From positions 186,001-250,000 of the forward strand of contig VUYV01000610.1 in assembly GCA_008711295.1 (NCBI GenBank): 64,000 nucleotides of DNA, given 5' to 3'. Positions 40,611 to 52,787 of this stretch are shown here, one piece after another. A model generated the notes under the pieces. It was not told where the DNA came from. It saw only the letters and a program-made list of their open reading frames with translations, and did not search any database. The position numbers were made by a program, and so were the translations under genes. This DNA is from Anarhynchus alexandrinus (lineage: Eukaryota > Chordata > Aves > Charadriiformes > Charadriidae). The stretch's first letter is position 1. Every line of letters begins with the position of its first letter.

Positions 40611-43179
40611 GCTGTGAAATGAAGATGACTTGCTGCATTCTTATAATAGCCAACTAATAAATTATTTATTTATTTTTAGTTGGGTAACAGACATATCAAT
40701 GCTTTATTTACTGGAAGATGCTCAAATCCTGTATTCCAAACAAAATTGTTCATTTCTAGAGCTATATGAAAGACTATAATTAAAATATTGTTTTCTTGAG
40801 AAAGCTATACTAAAGAAACTTTTTCATTTGCAGAATTTTTGTTGATGGGATTAAATCAATTTCAGTGTGGTTTTTTTTTGGTGTAATACTCTAACGATTT
40901 GGAAGAATTAGTGTGAACTTCTTCCTCTGCCTGAATTAAGTAAATGCTGCATTTCTTACTATCAGACTGTTCCCACCCCTCCCAAAACTGCAGCTGTTGA
41001 CCATATGTAGCAATAACAGTCTACAGCTGTGGGGCTACAGAGGAAAGAGGGACCTATAAATCATAATCTAAACTGTTTTCATGCACACACTGGGACAGAC
41101 GTTCCAGCACCTCTGCAGAGAGTGTATTGTCTCTAAGGCACTGTTGGCTCTCTGGGCTTGCCTGACTTCACTGAAAACGGCCAAACTCTCACTCTCCTAA
41201 GACCAAACTCATTGCCCAGTTGGAGATAACGTTACCAGGAACAGCAACAAATATCTCAATGACACAGAGTGCATTATTGTCAAGTCTGAAGTCTCTTCAC
41301 ATAGACATGCAGGCAACAAAGGTAGTAAATCTTCAGTCGTATAGGTTGTGTTTGTGTTCAAAGCTGACACAGACACCTTTACAGGGTGATTCTTCCCTTC
41401 CTACAATATTTGATATTAGATGATTTACCATTCAGGGGTGCCTATGCTTGAGACGAGAAATTTAACGTGAAAGAGTAAAGCATTTTCCCCTTAACCTTTT
41501 TGGCAAAAACAACTGGAGCAAATGTATGTTTAAAACTCTGCTTCAGTAAAGCAAACCAATGCAACAAAACAAGAGGCAGACACACAGCATGGGAAAAATA
41601 AGAACAAAAGCCTCTTCAGTCCAAATGATTACTGTTTGATGTTAGAAGTAATAAAAAGACAATCTTGTAATGCAAAATGCCAGACAAACTCAATAATAGG
41701 CAGTGGCATCATCCTGGAATTCTGTGTTTGCAGTTTGATCAGCAGATGGTCATGATATAATCGTCAACTATGTAGAAAAGAGACCAAAAACTTCACCAGC
41801 TATGAATTTACAGACTGCAGACTTTAGTTCAGGTGGGGGTTTTTCATCCATCAAAAAGTGGAGCTGCAATATTTCTGAAATATGCATTACAAGATTTTAG
41901 TGGAAGTCTGCTGAATATTTCATTTTCAATCATCAGAAATAGTGAAGTTACAAAAGAATGCCTTTAAGCTGAAAAATGTAGCTTTACAAGCAGAACAGCC
42001 CATTTGGGGGAATGACCAATGCTTTTCTTCCATTTTTGTGTTTCCAAGAGGACACTTTTAACAGCTGGCTTTGCAGTTTTTATTTTGTAGTGTTCTGTAA
42101 GATCCTGCTTGCTGAATAACGCTGCCAGTTACTGGTCACATAATCTGAACAGCATATATTTTATCACAGAGTGGCAGAATAAGTGATCTTAAAAAACTGC
42201 TGGCTGCAGATGTCTTTGTTGTTACTTTGGAAGCAAGTATAGAATGCCAGGTATGCAATAAACTAATTTCAAAGATATCTAGGACCAAACGAAGTTGGCT
42301 AATTGTGATATTTTGGAAGGGCTGTTATCATGGCACTCAGGCCTGAATACACCTTAAATGCACTTTCATTTATCTAAGTTTCAGCCACTATAAGTAAAGA
42401 AGTCTTAATAGCTTTCCTCTGGAGATGCTTCTTGCCACCGACCACAGAGGGGAATCTAGGTAGTTGGCTTTGAATAGAAAATTCTAGAAACTTCTAGAAA
42501 AATGAAGCCAGCCAAGATGAACAGAAAACTGTACCCTAGGTACAGAAATCTTCAAAGACATAAACACTTTGGCTTGGATTCAAAATTATATTGCTCTAAG
42601 CAGTATGACACCTAACTATTAAGTTCTTTTTCTTGGTGGGGAACTGGTGACACTTAGTGCGAGCACCGATGTTGACAAAGCATCCCACTCAGAAAGACTG
42701 GGAACTTCCAAGAAATCGGATGTGCATGTCACAAAGAAAATGTTGAGATTTTATGTCTGTTGTCTCATTTGGGCATGATACCGAGATTGCTAAATTTTTA
42801 CAGCAAGCAACCCAAAAGATTCTCAGCCACAGTCTCTTGAGACCCATTGACTCCCAGATCTTTCAGAGAAAGTTCCTGACTAATGGGGACTCTGCGGTTG
42901 TGAGAACCACATCCTAAGGCAGCCTTTAAAACCTATCATTACTGAAATTCAGATGAGATTGTTGCCCAAATATATTTGTGTGTCTGAATGTCAGCAAAGC
43001 CCAATATTTACAGTGTCTTTTCTCTTGCAACTGTAGGCATTGCCATTAGCAAAGAATCAGACTTTTTTTTCTTTAAATCCAGAATTCTAGGGCTTGATCC
43101 TCCATTAAGTACCATAACAATGAGCTCAGAAGTTTAATTACATCATCTGCAAGAACTCTCATTTATTGTATTGGTTTCA
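40611..43179. other. Unique AT-rich spacer
   Basis: No gene, RNA or dispersed repeat recognised. Short T runs occur (for example near 40870-40880). Confidence 0.55.
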
Positions 43180-43585
43180 TACTGATTTCTTTTCATATTC
43201 TTTGCACATACACTTATGCTTTACTAGAAGAAAAAGTAAGCAAGGACTTCTTAATTTACCTTCTCTGTGACATTCATTACCCTGTATGGTTCTATAATAT
43301 CCTGCCTTAATCACCTCAAAACTAAACAGTCTTTCCATGCCCTCAAGAACTTCATCAGGCTTCTTTGGACCCCTTCCATTTCTGCTATATATTTTTAAGG
43401 TGAGATAATGGAGAATGAACAGCATTGCATAAGGCCAAACCAGGAAAATATGTGATGATATTATTATAATTTCAAGTTTATTTTCTAGACCTTCTTTAAA
43501 TGCCTTTATGTTTTGTTTGTTTAATTGCAGATACACAGTGAATTATCTGCAAAGACTTCAAGGATTTTTTTCTGTAATGATTTGA
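43180..43585 (-). mobile_element. Ancient, highly diverged CR1-like remnant
   Basis: In + strand order, the following fit reversed landmarks of the CR1 ORF2 C-terminal region: 'actaaacagtctttccatgc', 'catcaggcttctttggaccc', 'gaatgaacagcattgcataa' followed by 'ggccaaaccagg', and further on 'attgcagatacacagtg' with 'aaggatttttttctgtaatg'. The spacing is right but identity is low. The - strand frame at 43177-43536 (119 codons) runs through this segment without matching the CR1 protein well. Subfamily is unclear; an old amniote CR1 or L3 lineage is possible. Confidence 0.45.
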
Positions 43586-45449
43586 GCAGCATTCTAGCTA
43601 AGTTCCATTGTATGCTTGCTGCTATATTAAAGTTTCTTATTTTCCTCTCCACTCTTCATGTTCTGTCATGCCACACTTGCCTTAAGTGTGTCTAAAAACT
43701 ATATTTTAGTGCAACCGTAAATTAATAGCATTAATATAAGTATATAAAAGCATATGATCTGCAGTAAAGAACCATAGATAAACAGATGAGGGCAGCATTA
43801 GAAGTCAGCTCCCTCCACCAAACAGCATCAACTAGAACTAAATCATTGCTGACAAATATTTTTCTAAATGGTTGTTTAAAACTCGAATTAAGAATACTGC
43901 AATGCTTTTGCACAGGTTTTCCCAGTGTTTAATCTCTGTTACTAACTAAGGCACAAGTTGAAGCTCACTGGTACTTGTTTCAATGCAGTGAATATGTAGT
44001 TCTATGGCTCTTTATAACAAACATTCATTAAGCACTTGAAGATTGTATTTGTTCAGTCTTTTCTTTCTCTTGAACAAGAAGACTCTATTTTTTCTACCTT
44101 TTGTCACAGAAAAACATACTAGTTGATCAGAGTGGTCCTGGTGATCTTGAAAATATTTATCAGTAAATTTAGTAGATCTTTCTGAAGGATATCACACGTG
44201 TCTGATCTTCACTGACTCAGAAATTTTCTATGCTCTTGAAAATGTTCCTGCTTCATGAATAGCACTGATAACTTATAGCCACACCACTTTAAAATAAATA
44301 TACCTACAAATGTCTATGCCATAAGCAAGTAGAGAATAAGGTTTTAAAATGCATGTCATACTTGGGACATGTTCCTATATTGGGTTCCCAAACTTAAGTT
44401 TCCTGATCCTGTTCTTTCCCTCCTTAACACAGAATTTCAGATTTTCCATTGCCTTAAAATCTACGAACCTTCAAAACTTAGGGAAAACCTGCAAATTCTG
44501 AACTTATTCTGAGAAACCCACAAACACAAGGGCCTGAATTGTTTTATTATCGCTTTTCTCAGTTTTCTTTTATCTGCAATGTCAAGAAAATTTCCTTGGT
44601 TTTGGAAAAAGTGAATGTTCTTGCTGCGCTGAGAACTCAGTTGTGCAGCTGAATACTGGAACATCAAACAATAGCTGATAGGATGAGGAAGCGTCTCCAA
44701 ATCATTGCATTCAGGGTTTCATTGTAAGGAAAAGAAAGGTGTCCAAAGTTTGTAAGAAACTTAGAGAAAGTGATTTGATAAAAAAGTACCTACATGGGAT
44801 GATCACAACAGTAGTCTGAAAGACATAGTAGTCTTGAAATACCCTTTAGACGTTCAAGACTCTCAATGCTTCTGCTGATTCAGGATGATGTATCTATATT
44901 TGTTTGCAGCTACGTAAGAAAATCAACAATGATTCCCAGCAGCTCAATTACAAATCTAGCCTTTATCTCTTTTTATTTCTCCTAATTACACGAAAAGGTA
45001 AATATTCACACATGACAGAATAGGAGATAAGACTCTTATTAGTTTTATTGACTGATGTTATTAGCTAAAATATTTTCTTATACATAAGGAAAAACTTTGA
45101 GCTTCAGAAAAGATAGATTCTACAACAGTTTTAATGTTTTTAATCGGTACATCATCTCTTTTCTCTACACTATCTTGCTTTGCCTTATTCTTATTCATTT
45201 AAAAGTACAAAAAAGACAAACAAGATCCATATTTTCATTAGCAAAAATTTAATATTTAGTAGGCTGGAATAAAACCCAACATCTTGCTATTTAATCTTAG
45301 ACTGTTCTTTGGCAGAGAAGGGAGCTTTAACTGACACCTGTGAATGAAGGGAAACTAAGGCTGCTTTTGGATGACTGCACAAAAGAAATCATGCAAGCTG
45401 CACCATAAGAAGGAGATGTACAAACTGATATATTACTGCAGGAAATATA
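43586..45449. other. Unique AT-rich spacer
   Basis: Nothing recognised beyond short A/T runs. Open frames are below 80 codons and look like chance. Confidence 0.55.
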
Positions 45450-45450
45450 T

Positions 45451-45507
<57 letters not shown>
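45450..45507 (+). repeat. (TG)n dinucleotide microsatellite
   Basis: Pure alternation of about 24 TG units spans 45458-45506, with an interrupted GT block just before it. Alternating purine-pyrimidine of this length can adopt Z-DNA. Frames giving Cys-Val or Thr-His runs on either strand are artefacts of the repeat. Confidence 0.97.
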
Positions 45508-45509
<2 letters not shown>

Positions 45510-46389
45510 GGACAGAAAGAGACCTTGAATTGCATATGCTCTGTAATTGGAAACACAGTAAGGAGAGACAAAAAATTGCCTCCTTCCCATTTGATGTTAC
45601 TGTCCTTTCCACTCATTGCTAAAAGGTGACTGATAACTGTAAAGTCAGTCTACAGTAGTGTAAAGATTAAATATACGAACAGAGGCCCTAAGCAAATGGG
45701 GCTGACGCCTCCATTTGTACTCAAGGAAGGACCCCAGAAGAAAGACCAACTTCTCAGTTCTGTCTGATGCTCACATGCTTCAGTCCAGCATCAGGATTTC
45801 ATCTCTAATTCAGACTGAGCCAGTGAGAGTCTGTGAGCTCAGCATGTGCCCAGTATCCTGAGATGGAAAAACAAGACCTTGATTTCTTCTACACTATTCA
45901 TAAACCATCTGAGCAGGCAGAAAAGTTTTTCCTAAGGATGTGGAGCTCTTGTCATACCTCTGCTCCAGAGGGAGGGAGGTGCTTAAGCAAGGGATCCATT
46001 TCAGTATAAGTTTTGAAGAAAGGATTGAGCAAATCCTTCTCAGTTTCCTTCTGCTGGCATACACTGGGAGGAGGATTTCCCCCCACAGGAACCTCCTGTC
46101 AATAATGATTACACTGATTTTTCTTCTTCACATTAAAGTCTTATCTAAGGGCTCCACCTGAGATGGGCACCCCTGTGTAGAAACTGTACAAATAGAAGGG
46201 ATGAACAAAGCTCTCCTGCTGATAGAGACAGCAGCACAGGATCACAACTTTTGCATGGCATATTGGCCTGGGGTCATGACAATCTTAGGGGTAGCTGTCA
46301 CCTTTTATACCCCCTGAAAATCCACTCTTGCAAAGGAAAAATCCCCTCCTCAAGCATATTATATCTGAGATTTTGTAAAAGTATTAGTA
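45508..46389. other. Unique spacer
   Basis: No gene or repeat recognised. The frame at 45940-46161 (73 codons) has no recognisable domain. Confidence 0.5.
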
Positions 46390-46495
46390 CTATGACATCG
46401 ACTTTACAGATAGGAAACTGGAACAGAGGAAGATTTATTAATTTGCCTAAGGCTGCAGAATGAGTGCATGGTAAAGGAAATCCTGGGGTGAATTT
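46390..46495 (-). mobile_element. Possible MIR SINE fragment
   Basis: The + strand has 'actttacagataggaaactg', then 'gaacagaggaagatttatta', then 'atttgcctaaggctgcagaa' with 'gagtgcatgg'. This is the order of the reversed MIR core: 'ttttacagatgaggaaactg', 'aggcacagagaggtta', 'cttgcccaaggtcac'. Identity is moderate and the tRNA-derived head is not visible. MIR copies are known as ancient repeats in bird genomes. Confidence 0.55.
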
Positions 46496-47334
46496 ACAGC
46501 AGTAAATAAAAATGACTAAGCCCGTTCTCTGGCCCTGTGGTAAGAAGCACAGAAAAGTTTAATGGTGGCTGAACTCTTTTATCCCAGACAACAGGGCAGC
46601 TGCAGCTGGAGCTGGAGGTGCACATTCAAAGGACAAGCCTCAACAGGCAAGCTGCAATAAAAGAAACTCTTATTAGACATTATAATTAAAATTATTCCCA
46701 TAGGGAACAGGGGTGCAGAGATGTGGCAGTATTCCCGTCCATAGAGATTTTCTAAACTAGACTGGACATGACTGCCTGTTCCATGGGACTTGGTGTGTAT
46801 CTCAACCTTTGCACTCATTCAACATTTTACAGTAATATTTGGCTGTAGTTCTCCAGTGTCTTGCTGCTTGCAAGGCTGTTTGTAAGTACCATTTTAATTC
46901 TGCTACATGCAGTCGAAGCAGCAACATCTACCTCGCTACTGTCACTGTCATTCCTTGTTTATAGCAGAGATGGGCAACTGACAACCCAGAAGATGCATTC
47001 ATCCCACAAGACAATTTTGCCTGGTCCTTTGGAATGCAAGGCAGTCAGAAGACAAAAACAACTCATGGTATAGTTGATGTGACATAGAGTTGAGGATGAG
47101 ATAGATCAGATATGGAAGTCAGGTGAGCTGTGCATCCCATAATATGATTGTGTTGGCCTGATCTTCAAGAATGTAATTAGGGAAAAATAAGACCCTTCAA
47201 ATCCTATACGTGTCCTCTCCATTTTATACCCAGTAGCAGGTTATACTGCTAGACTAGGAAAATTCAATTTGAAACTTAACTCTCATTTAGTGAAATTTCT
47301 TGTCTGAGGAATGTAACAAAACATGGAAGGGGTA
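46496..47334. other. Unique spacer
   Basis: No gene recognised. If more of the Ty3-type element to the right survives here, it has decayed beyond what I can read. Confidence 0.5.
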
Positions 47335-47720
47335 CTGGCACATTACAAACCCCACGGTAGTTCCATAAAGTCTTAGCTGACAAAACATGAAGCTAATGAA
47401 TTGATTAATGCTGTTATCAGAGTGGGCTTACCCTTAGAAAATTCAACAGATCAGGGCACTAATTTTATGTCTTCTCTGCTAAATGAGGTGTGCAAGCTTT
47501 TAAAAATTCCCCCTTCACACAGAGTTTTGTATCAGCCAGAAACAGATGGGCTTGTAGAATACTTTAATCAAACATTTAAGCAGATGCTAAGAAAATTCAT
47601 CAGCAGTGAACCAAAACATTGGGATAAATTGTTACCTTTTGTTTAGTTTGTCTATTGGGAGGTCTCTTAATCATCAATTGGATGCTCCCTATACCTTTCC
47701 AAAAATGCTCAGGAGGCAGA
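47335..47720 (+). pseudogene. Degraded Ty3/mdg4-type retrotransposon integrase fragment
   Basis: The frame through 47401-47646 encodes part of an integrase catalytic core (DDE, RNase H fold), the enzyme that inserts element DNA into the genome. Visible blocks, in order, are 'RVGLPLENSTDQGTNFMS' containing the second catalytic Asp, 'LLNEVCKLLKI', 'TDGLVEYFNQTFKQMLRKF' containing the third catalytic residue (Glu), and 'WDKLLPFV'. In-frame stops at about 47644 and 47674 interrupt the following 'lFaYREVP' region, read as 'FVYWEVS'. A further in-frame stop lies at about 47371 just upstream. The part with the first catalytic Asp, the zinc-binding head and the C-terminal domain are not recognisable. 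The style is Ty3-like rather than retroviral (ERV). GIN1, a host gene from a related integrase, is an alternative source but would not carry these stops. Confidence 0.82.
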
Positions 47721-48415
47721 CATTCTGAAGTTGTGTTGTTTGCAAATTATCCGACATTGGCAGCATCACATTTTCACCCAGATAACATCCTTTTTAATTA
47801 TGTTGTTCAGGTATGTAAATCAAGGCCCTGATCCTGCAGATAGATCCACACAACTGGAAGGATATAATATGTACATGAATGACAGCAATAGTCAGAATTC
47901 AAAACAGGCAATTTTTATGTAATGTTGAGGCCAACGACTGATGAGGCTGAACAATTCTCAATACAAAAGCAGTGACATTGAGACTTAGGTACTTCTTATT
48001 CTCTTTTATGCTATTCTCAATGGACAACCCATTCCATGCGATATTAGTTTTAGGACAGGGAATAGATGGATTTGCACATGCAGCAGTATCATGTGGGTTC
48101 ATTTCCCAGATCTGGGCTAGATTATTCACGGCTAAATCTACAGACAACAACACATTTTAATGTTCAAAGTTGCTGGTTTAGGGTTAGGCATGTGGGCCTG
48201 ATTTGACGTCATAATGACTCACTCAAGCTGCATATGGTTCTGACATAAAGTCTCATGACACAGTATTTTTGGTGGCTCAGGCCCTTTCTTATGCTGCTGG
48301 GTATCTAGAATGTCAGTCCACTGATCTATAATATTGCTCAGAGAAGTAGTGCTACTGTGTTGTAATGGCCAACAAAAGACATGTGAAATATAATTAAATC
48401 TTTCTAATTCAACTA
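47721..48415. other. Spacer between the integrase remnant and a solo LTR
   Basis: No recognisable domain. The first part could hold more decayed Ty3-type sequence, since the element would be expected to continue to the right, but I cannot read it. The frame at 47731-47922 shows no family similarity. Confidence 0.45.
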
Positions 48416-48654
48416 TGTCCTGGTTAGAGTAGCACAGAGCTAATTTCTCTTCTAATACCTGGGAAAACTGCACTTTAAAAAGACTCTAATGACTGAATTT
48501 GCGAAAATACTTATTTTATAGCCAGCTATGGTATGCGGGTTTCAAGGTCTCAGTGTTTTCGAGTTATCCAGGTGCAGGGATGAGGAGGAGCAGGACCTGG
48601 GCACTTGACCCAAACTGGCCAACAGGATTATTTCCTACCATGAACATCACATTC

Positions 48655-48665
48655 AATATATATGA
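48655..48665 (+). promoter_or_regulatory. TATA-like box of the LTR promoter
   Basis: AATATATATGA lies in the middle of the LTR, where the U3 promoter of this LTR class is expected. Position and composition are the only support. Confidence 0.4.
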
Positions 48666-49043
48666 AAAAGTTTGCTGCAAAGTTCTCTCTCTTCTATGAT
48701 GGCTGCCATCCTGAGAACTTTTTGACCTGGTGCCAGACCCTTGACACCTTCCCTTCCTCCTGAAGCCATAGCGCTTGCAGTGTCCCACATTTGCCATCCG
48801 CTGCTGGGAGTGCACAGCTTCCTACTGATACAGTTGGCTAAGTATAATCCTTGTATATTTTATATTGGTATCAATATAAAATCCAGGATCAATGTTGGTT
48901 CTTTAGTGTTATTAATGTTAATTATCTAGTCTTACTCTATTAATCTGCTTATATTTCAAACCTCAGGTTTCCTTGTTTTTTCCACAGTTCCCCTTCCCTG
49001 GTGGGGAGGGGTCATGGGGTGATAGAATAATTCTCTAAATGAC

Positions 49044-49049
49044 AATAAA
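49044..49049 (+). terminator. AATAAA polyadenylation signal of the LTR
   Basis: A canonical AATAAA lies about 27 bases before the LTR end. It could serve as a cryptic polyadenylation site if the region is transcribed on the + strand. Confidence 0.45.
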
Positions 49050-51343
49050 TTGTTGTGGGTTTCTCAAACCATAACAAGCTATTTAACTTTCAGTAATACA
49101 CTATATCTGACTACCCAGAAGGTTACCCAGCCACTGTGAGAAAGTTTAGTTGTTGATTAAGATGTCTGTAGAAATACCAATGAAACAGTGTCAGGCAAAT
49201 GGTTTATATATATAGACACACATATGGTCTTTAGGAGCCCCAGTTCTGTTGAAAATTATGGGAATGTACAAAAGTGTAAAATTTGGCTCTGTGAATACTC
49301 TAAGTATATATTAACTTAGATTAATGGAGTGTACAGTTCAAATTATTCTTTGTATGCAAAAGGTTTATGGTGTTCTTCAAAATGTTGGTGAAATCAAAAT
49401 AGCATAAGGAAGAAGAAAAGTTGTTCTATATTGCTCTAAGACAAACCTTTCAATTTTCACTCCCTACCCAAAGAGAAAATCTGACAACTTTTTTCTTTTA
49501 CAAACTTCACATTTTTTAGAATTTACATCCAGTTAAGTTTGGTTCCAGAATGTCACATAGACATTAGAAGAATCAAAAAGTTCATTTCTGATCTATATCA
49601 GTAAAATGTTGCAAGAGGACAGTGAAGAATTAATTCTTTTAATTCTGGAAAGCAAATGGAGGAAAAGAAAGAGGAAGAACTGACCATTCAGCAAATATTC
49701 ATTAATGATTCATGAATACTTTGGGTTACAATGAAATTGTATTTTTTGGCACCCAGCTAAAAATAAATGGAAACTAAAAGCAAAGTGAATATCATGTATG
49801 GGGAGAGTCATCAGGCTAATAAATCTGAAGCCAAGTTTTGAAAGGAAATTTGGCATCCTTCAAGGCACACTGGTAACAAAAGAGTGAAAAAAGGGATAAT
49901 TAATTTTTAGATACCTTTCAGAAAATTTAAAAGCCATCATCCTTTAGGTTCAAATAGTTTCTTCCCCTCCTATTTTTGTAATTTCATGAAAGAAGTATGC
50001 TGTATTGAGAATATCTATTTTCTCTCTTTCCTTTTTCTGTATGTTTCTATCTTGATGTTTTCTTTTCCTCATTATTTTAAAATGCAAGGCTTCTGAGAAT
50101 TCTGAAGTTAAATATTTGAACTCACTTTACAAGATCATAGGAGTTTCTTTTTTTTCATTCTTTCCTTGCTTCATTATATTATTTAATGTTATCAGGTTGA
50201 ATGGAATTTATTTTTTTTTTTAATACCTAAGAAGAAAAAGGGGACGGGGAAAAAATAGATATAATTTTAAAAACTTTTACGTAACAGGATTGTGGCTACC
50301 TCAAAAAAGTTGCATAAGAACGCGTCTCCTCGTCTGTGATAAATATTATCTTCACTTCTTATTAGGGAATCAAGTCACTCTCAGAGGACTTTTGAGCAGC
50401 TCTACTTCCTGCTGTGAAGAGCTTAGTGCAGCTCTTAGCAGTACAGCCCAGAGTGAAGTTCTTTGCAACCCACTGTTGCCTTAAGCTGGGTAATATTCTG
50501 TTTTGAGCAGCAGCTCCACAGCCTAATTCAGTACTCCTTCTCTCTAAGCAAGGAAAAGTCAGCAGGGCTATACCTCTCCATTTCTCTGGAGGCAATGTGA
50601 AAATGGATCTTTAAGGCCGTTATGCGTATGCCTTGGGATGGTCTCTTGTGCAACATCTAGGGGAACTGTCTGGGAAAATGGCTGTCTTCAGTCTGTTCCA
50701 TCTTGTAACTGCATGACTTCGAAAAATTTAAAGACAAGACAGGAGAAAATGATCTTTCACCAGACAAATTTAGTCCTATGAACTATGGGCAAATCGCTTG
50801 TCAAGATAGGTCCTTTTATACTGTTGTTAAAAGTTGTTCAGTGATACAATGGTGGTGCAACAAGGTTTAATTATGAAGGTGTCTCAGGAAATATTTGCTG
50901 TGACCAAAACAGTAATATTCCAATAATCATCCCTAAAATGCAGAGCTGGAAGCAATTCTTTGCCTGCATCAGCTGAACTAAACGTTGACCATGCAGAAGA
51001 ACAGCGACCTCACTGTCTTTCTGCCATCAGAATGATTTGTTTGCTTGGTGCTGAGTGTTAGCCTTTCTTTTTCTCCATTTTATTGAAAAATATGTTTGCA
51101 TGAAAGCATTACAGTTTGTGTATAAAGAACACTGTCTACCAATATTAAGCTCGCAAAGGACTAAAAGCATGGGAGATATCCTTTTTTTAACAGTGCTCAG
51201 TCCAATACAGGGAATGAGAAACAAGACCTAACCTGCAACCCAGCATTTCTTGACAGCTTCACAAATTCTCCGTCATCGAGGACTAACCCAGCTATTTCCA
51301 CATGGCACAAATGAGGGCACAGGATAGCAGGTAGGTGTAGACT

Positions 51344-51364
51344 CATCCATCCATCCATCCATCC
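51344..51364. repeat. (CATC)n microsatellite
   Basis: About five CATC units in tandem, within unique sequence. Confidence 0.85.
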
Positions 51365-52741
51365 CTGTATCACTGCACCCTTATGTCATGATCAGATCAT
51401 GAGGGAAGCAGGAGTTCTTCATACATCTACATCACTGTTAAGTGGGGATTATATTCTGTGTTATATTATCACGGAGAGATCAGAAATGTTTCCTGACTGT
51501 ATGTGATCTGGAGTTGGAAAACAGACCCATTCAGTCCAGAATTTATTTGTACTCTTGAGTAGAGTAGATAAATAACCATTAATCAGTACCACCTACCTCA
51601 GGGTCAGGATAGCTTCTCTACTGCCCATTGTTGTCACACAGATGATTTTCTAAATTAAGTTCTCAACACTGTTGTTCAGAGACATTTTTTCTTTTTTTGC
51701 AGGTAATTCTCTGGCCAATGTTATGCAGTAGGTGAGACTATGCACAATGAGAAAAGATCCTTCTATGAACCTGTTCATAGGTTGGATTCTAAGGTAAGTA
51801 AAGCCACACATCTCTAACATAAATTTTCATCCTGCTATCCTCTTTCCTCCTTTAATTGGCCAACGCTGAGTTCAGCATAGCTAGGTTTATTACTCCTTCT
51901 CCACATTATATACTTGTTTACCTAAGAGGCTACTGCATTCATGCTGAATTATCCAGTTGGACTTCTCGGGCAGCCAACTCTCACAGTGGTTAACTTTCAA
52001 AATGCACAACTCAGCAAGCAAAGAACGAAAACAGAGAGAAAGCCTTAAGTACTTGACTCTCTGCTTTAATTGCATATCTCAGGCTTTTATTTTAAATGCC
52101 CAGAGAAGTTATCTTTATTATACTGTTTAGCTTAAGTGTTGCTCCCAGATTAATATCTAATTTAAAAGCAGCTATCATTTTCCCCTTGTAGAAATTATTT
52201 TTCATAGTAACACCTTCAAAGTAGCTAAAAATATCCTTGCTATACAGAGCAATAAACGTTTGCAGGTATGAATCCCATTATAGTTTATGGTGATTAAAAC
52301 ATGAAATAGGACTTGGTGTTTGCTCTAATTTGAAACAGACAGACCTAAGAGCAAGTAATGATATTTATGTCCCCTTTACCTCAGGGCTTCAACGTGTGAG
52401 GGGATAGCTAATGTCTTTTTGAAAAGAAACTTAGAAGATATCGAATATTAGGCTTGCTGTTATCCTCCTCTTTACCTCTCGTATGTGTTTCATTAACTAT
52501 TCTGACCAACACACTACCAAAGAAGGGGTTAAGATAGTCAGCAGAGGATGACAGGTTTTTAAGAGAAGGGAAAACCTGGGGGCATCCGTCCTTCACAGGT
52601 TATTTTTTTTTTTATATTTTCTTTTTTCCTGCAGCAGCATATATATAAAAAGATTAAATGTGCAGGCTAAATGGGAAAGCCTCCAGCGTGCACTAGTCTC
52701 CTATAAACCACATTTCTTGGGGTTTTGGTTTCTTTTTTTTT

Positions 52742-52787
52742 GGGGGGGGTGTTTTTTTTCTGGTTTTGTTTGTTTGTTTGTTTGTTT
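52742..52787. repeat. G8 run and (TTTG)n microsatellite
   Basis: Eight consecutive G at 52742-52749 are followed by a T run and then about six TTTG units at 52764-52787. The frame at 52725-52913, which reads as Phe/Val-rich, is a translation of this tract. Confidence 0.85.

Larger units (their letters stand above)
48416..49076 (+). mobile_element. Solo ERVL-type LTR, about 661 bases
   Basis: Starts TGTCCTGGTT and ends AACCATAACA, a decayed inverted terminus. It is flanked by AACTA (48411-48415) and AGCTA (49077-49081), a 5-base target duplication with one mismatch. Internal landmarks match a long bird ERVL LTR type as I recall it: 'cccaaactggccaacaggat', a TATA-like ATATATATG near 48657, 'tgtatattttatattggtat', 'ccttccctggtggggagggg', and AATAAA at 49044-49049 shortly before the end. 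No gag-pol lies beside it, and the nearby integrase remnant is Ty3-type, so the two are unrelated insertions. Frames on both strands inside it are not genes. Confidence 0.88.

Noticed and set aside
45327..45622. Frames with Cys-Val or Thr-His runs on both strands
   Set aside because: They are translations of the (TG)n repeat.
48499..48929. Several 62-83 codon frames on both strands
   Set aside because: All lie inside the solo LTR 48416-49076 and reflect LTR sequence.
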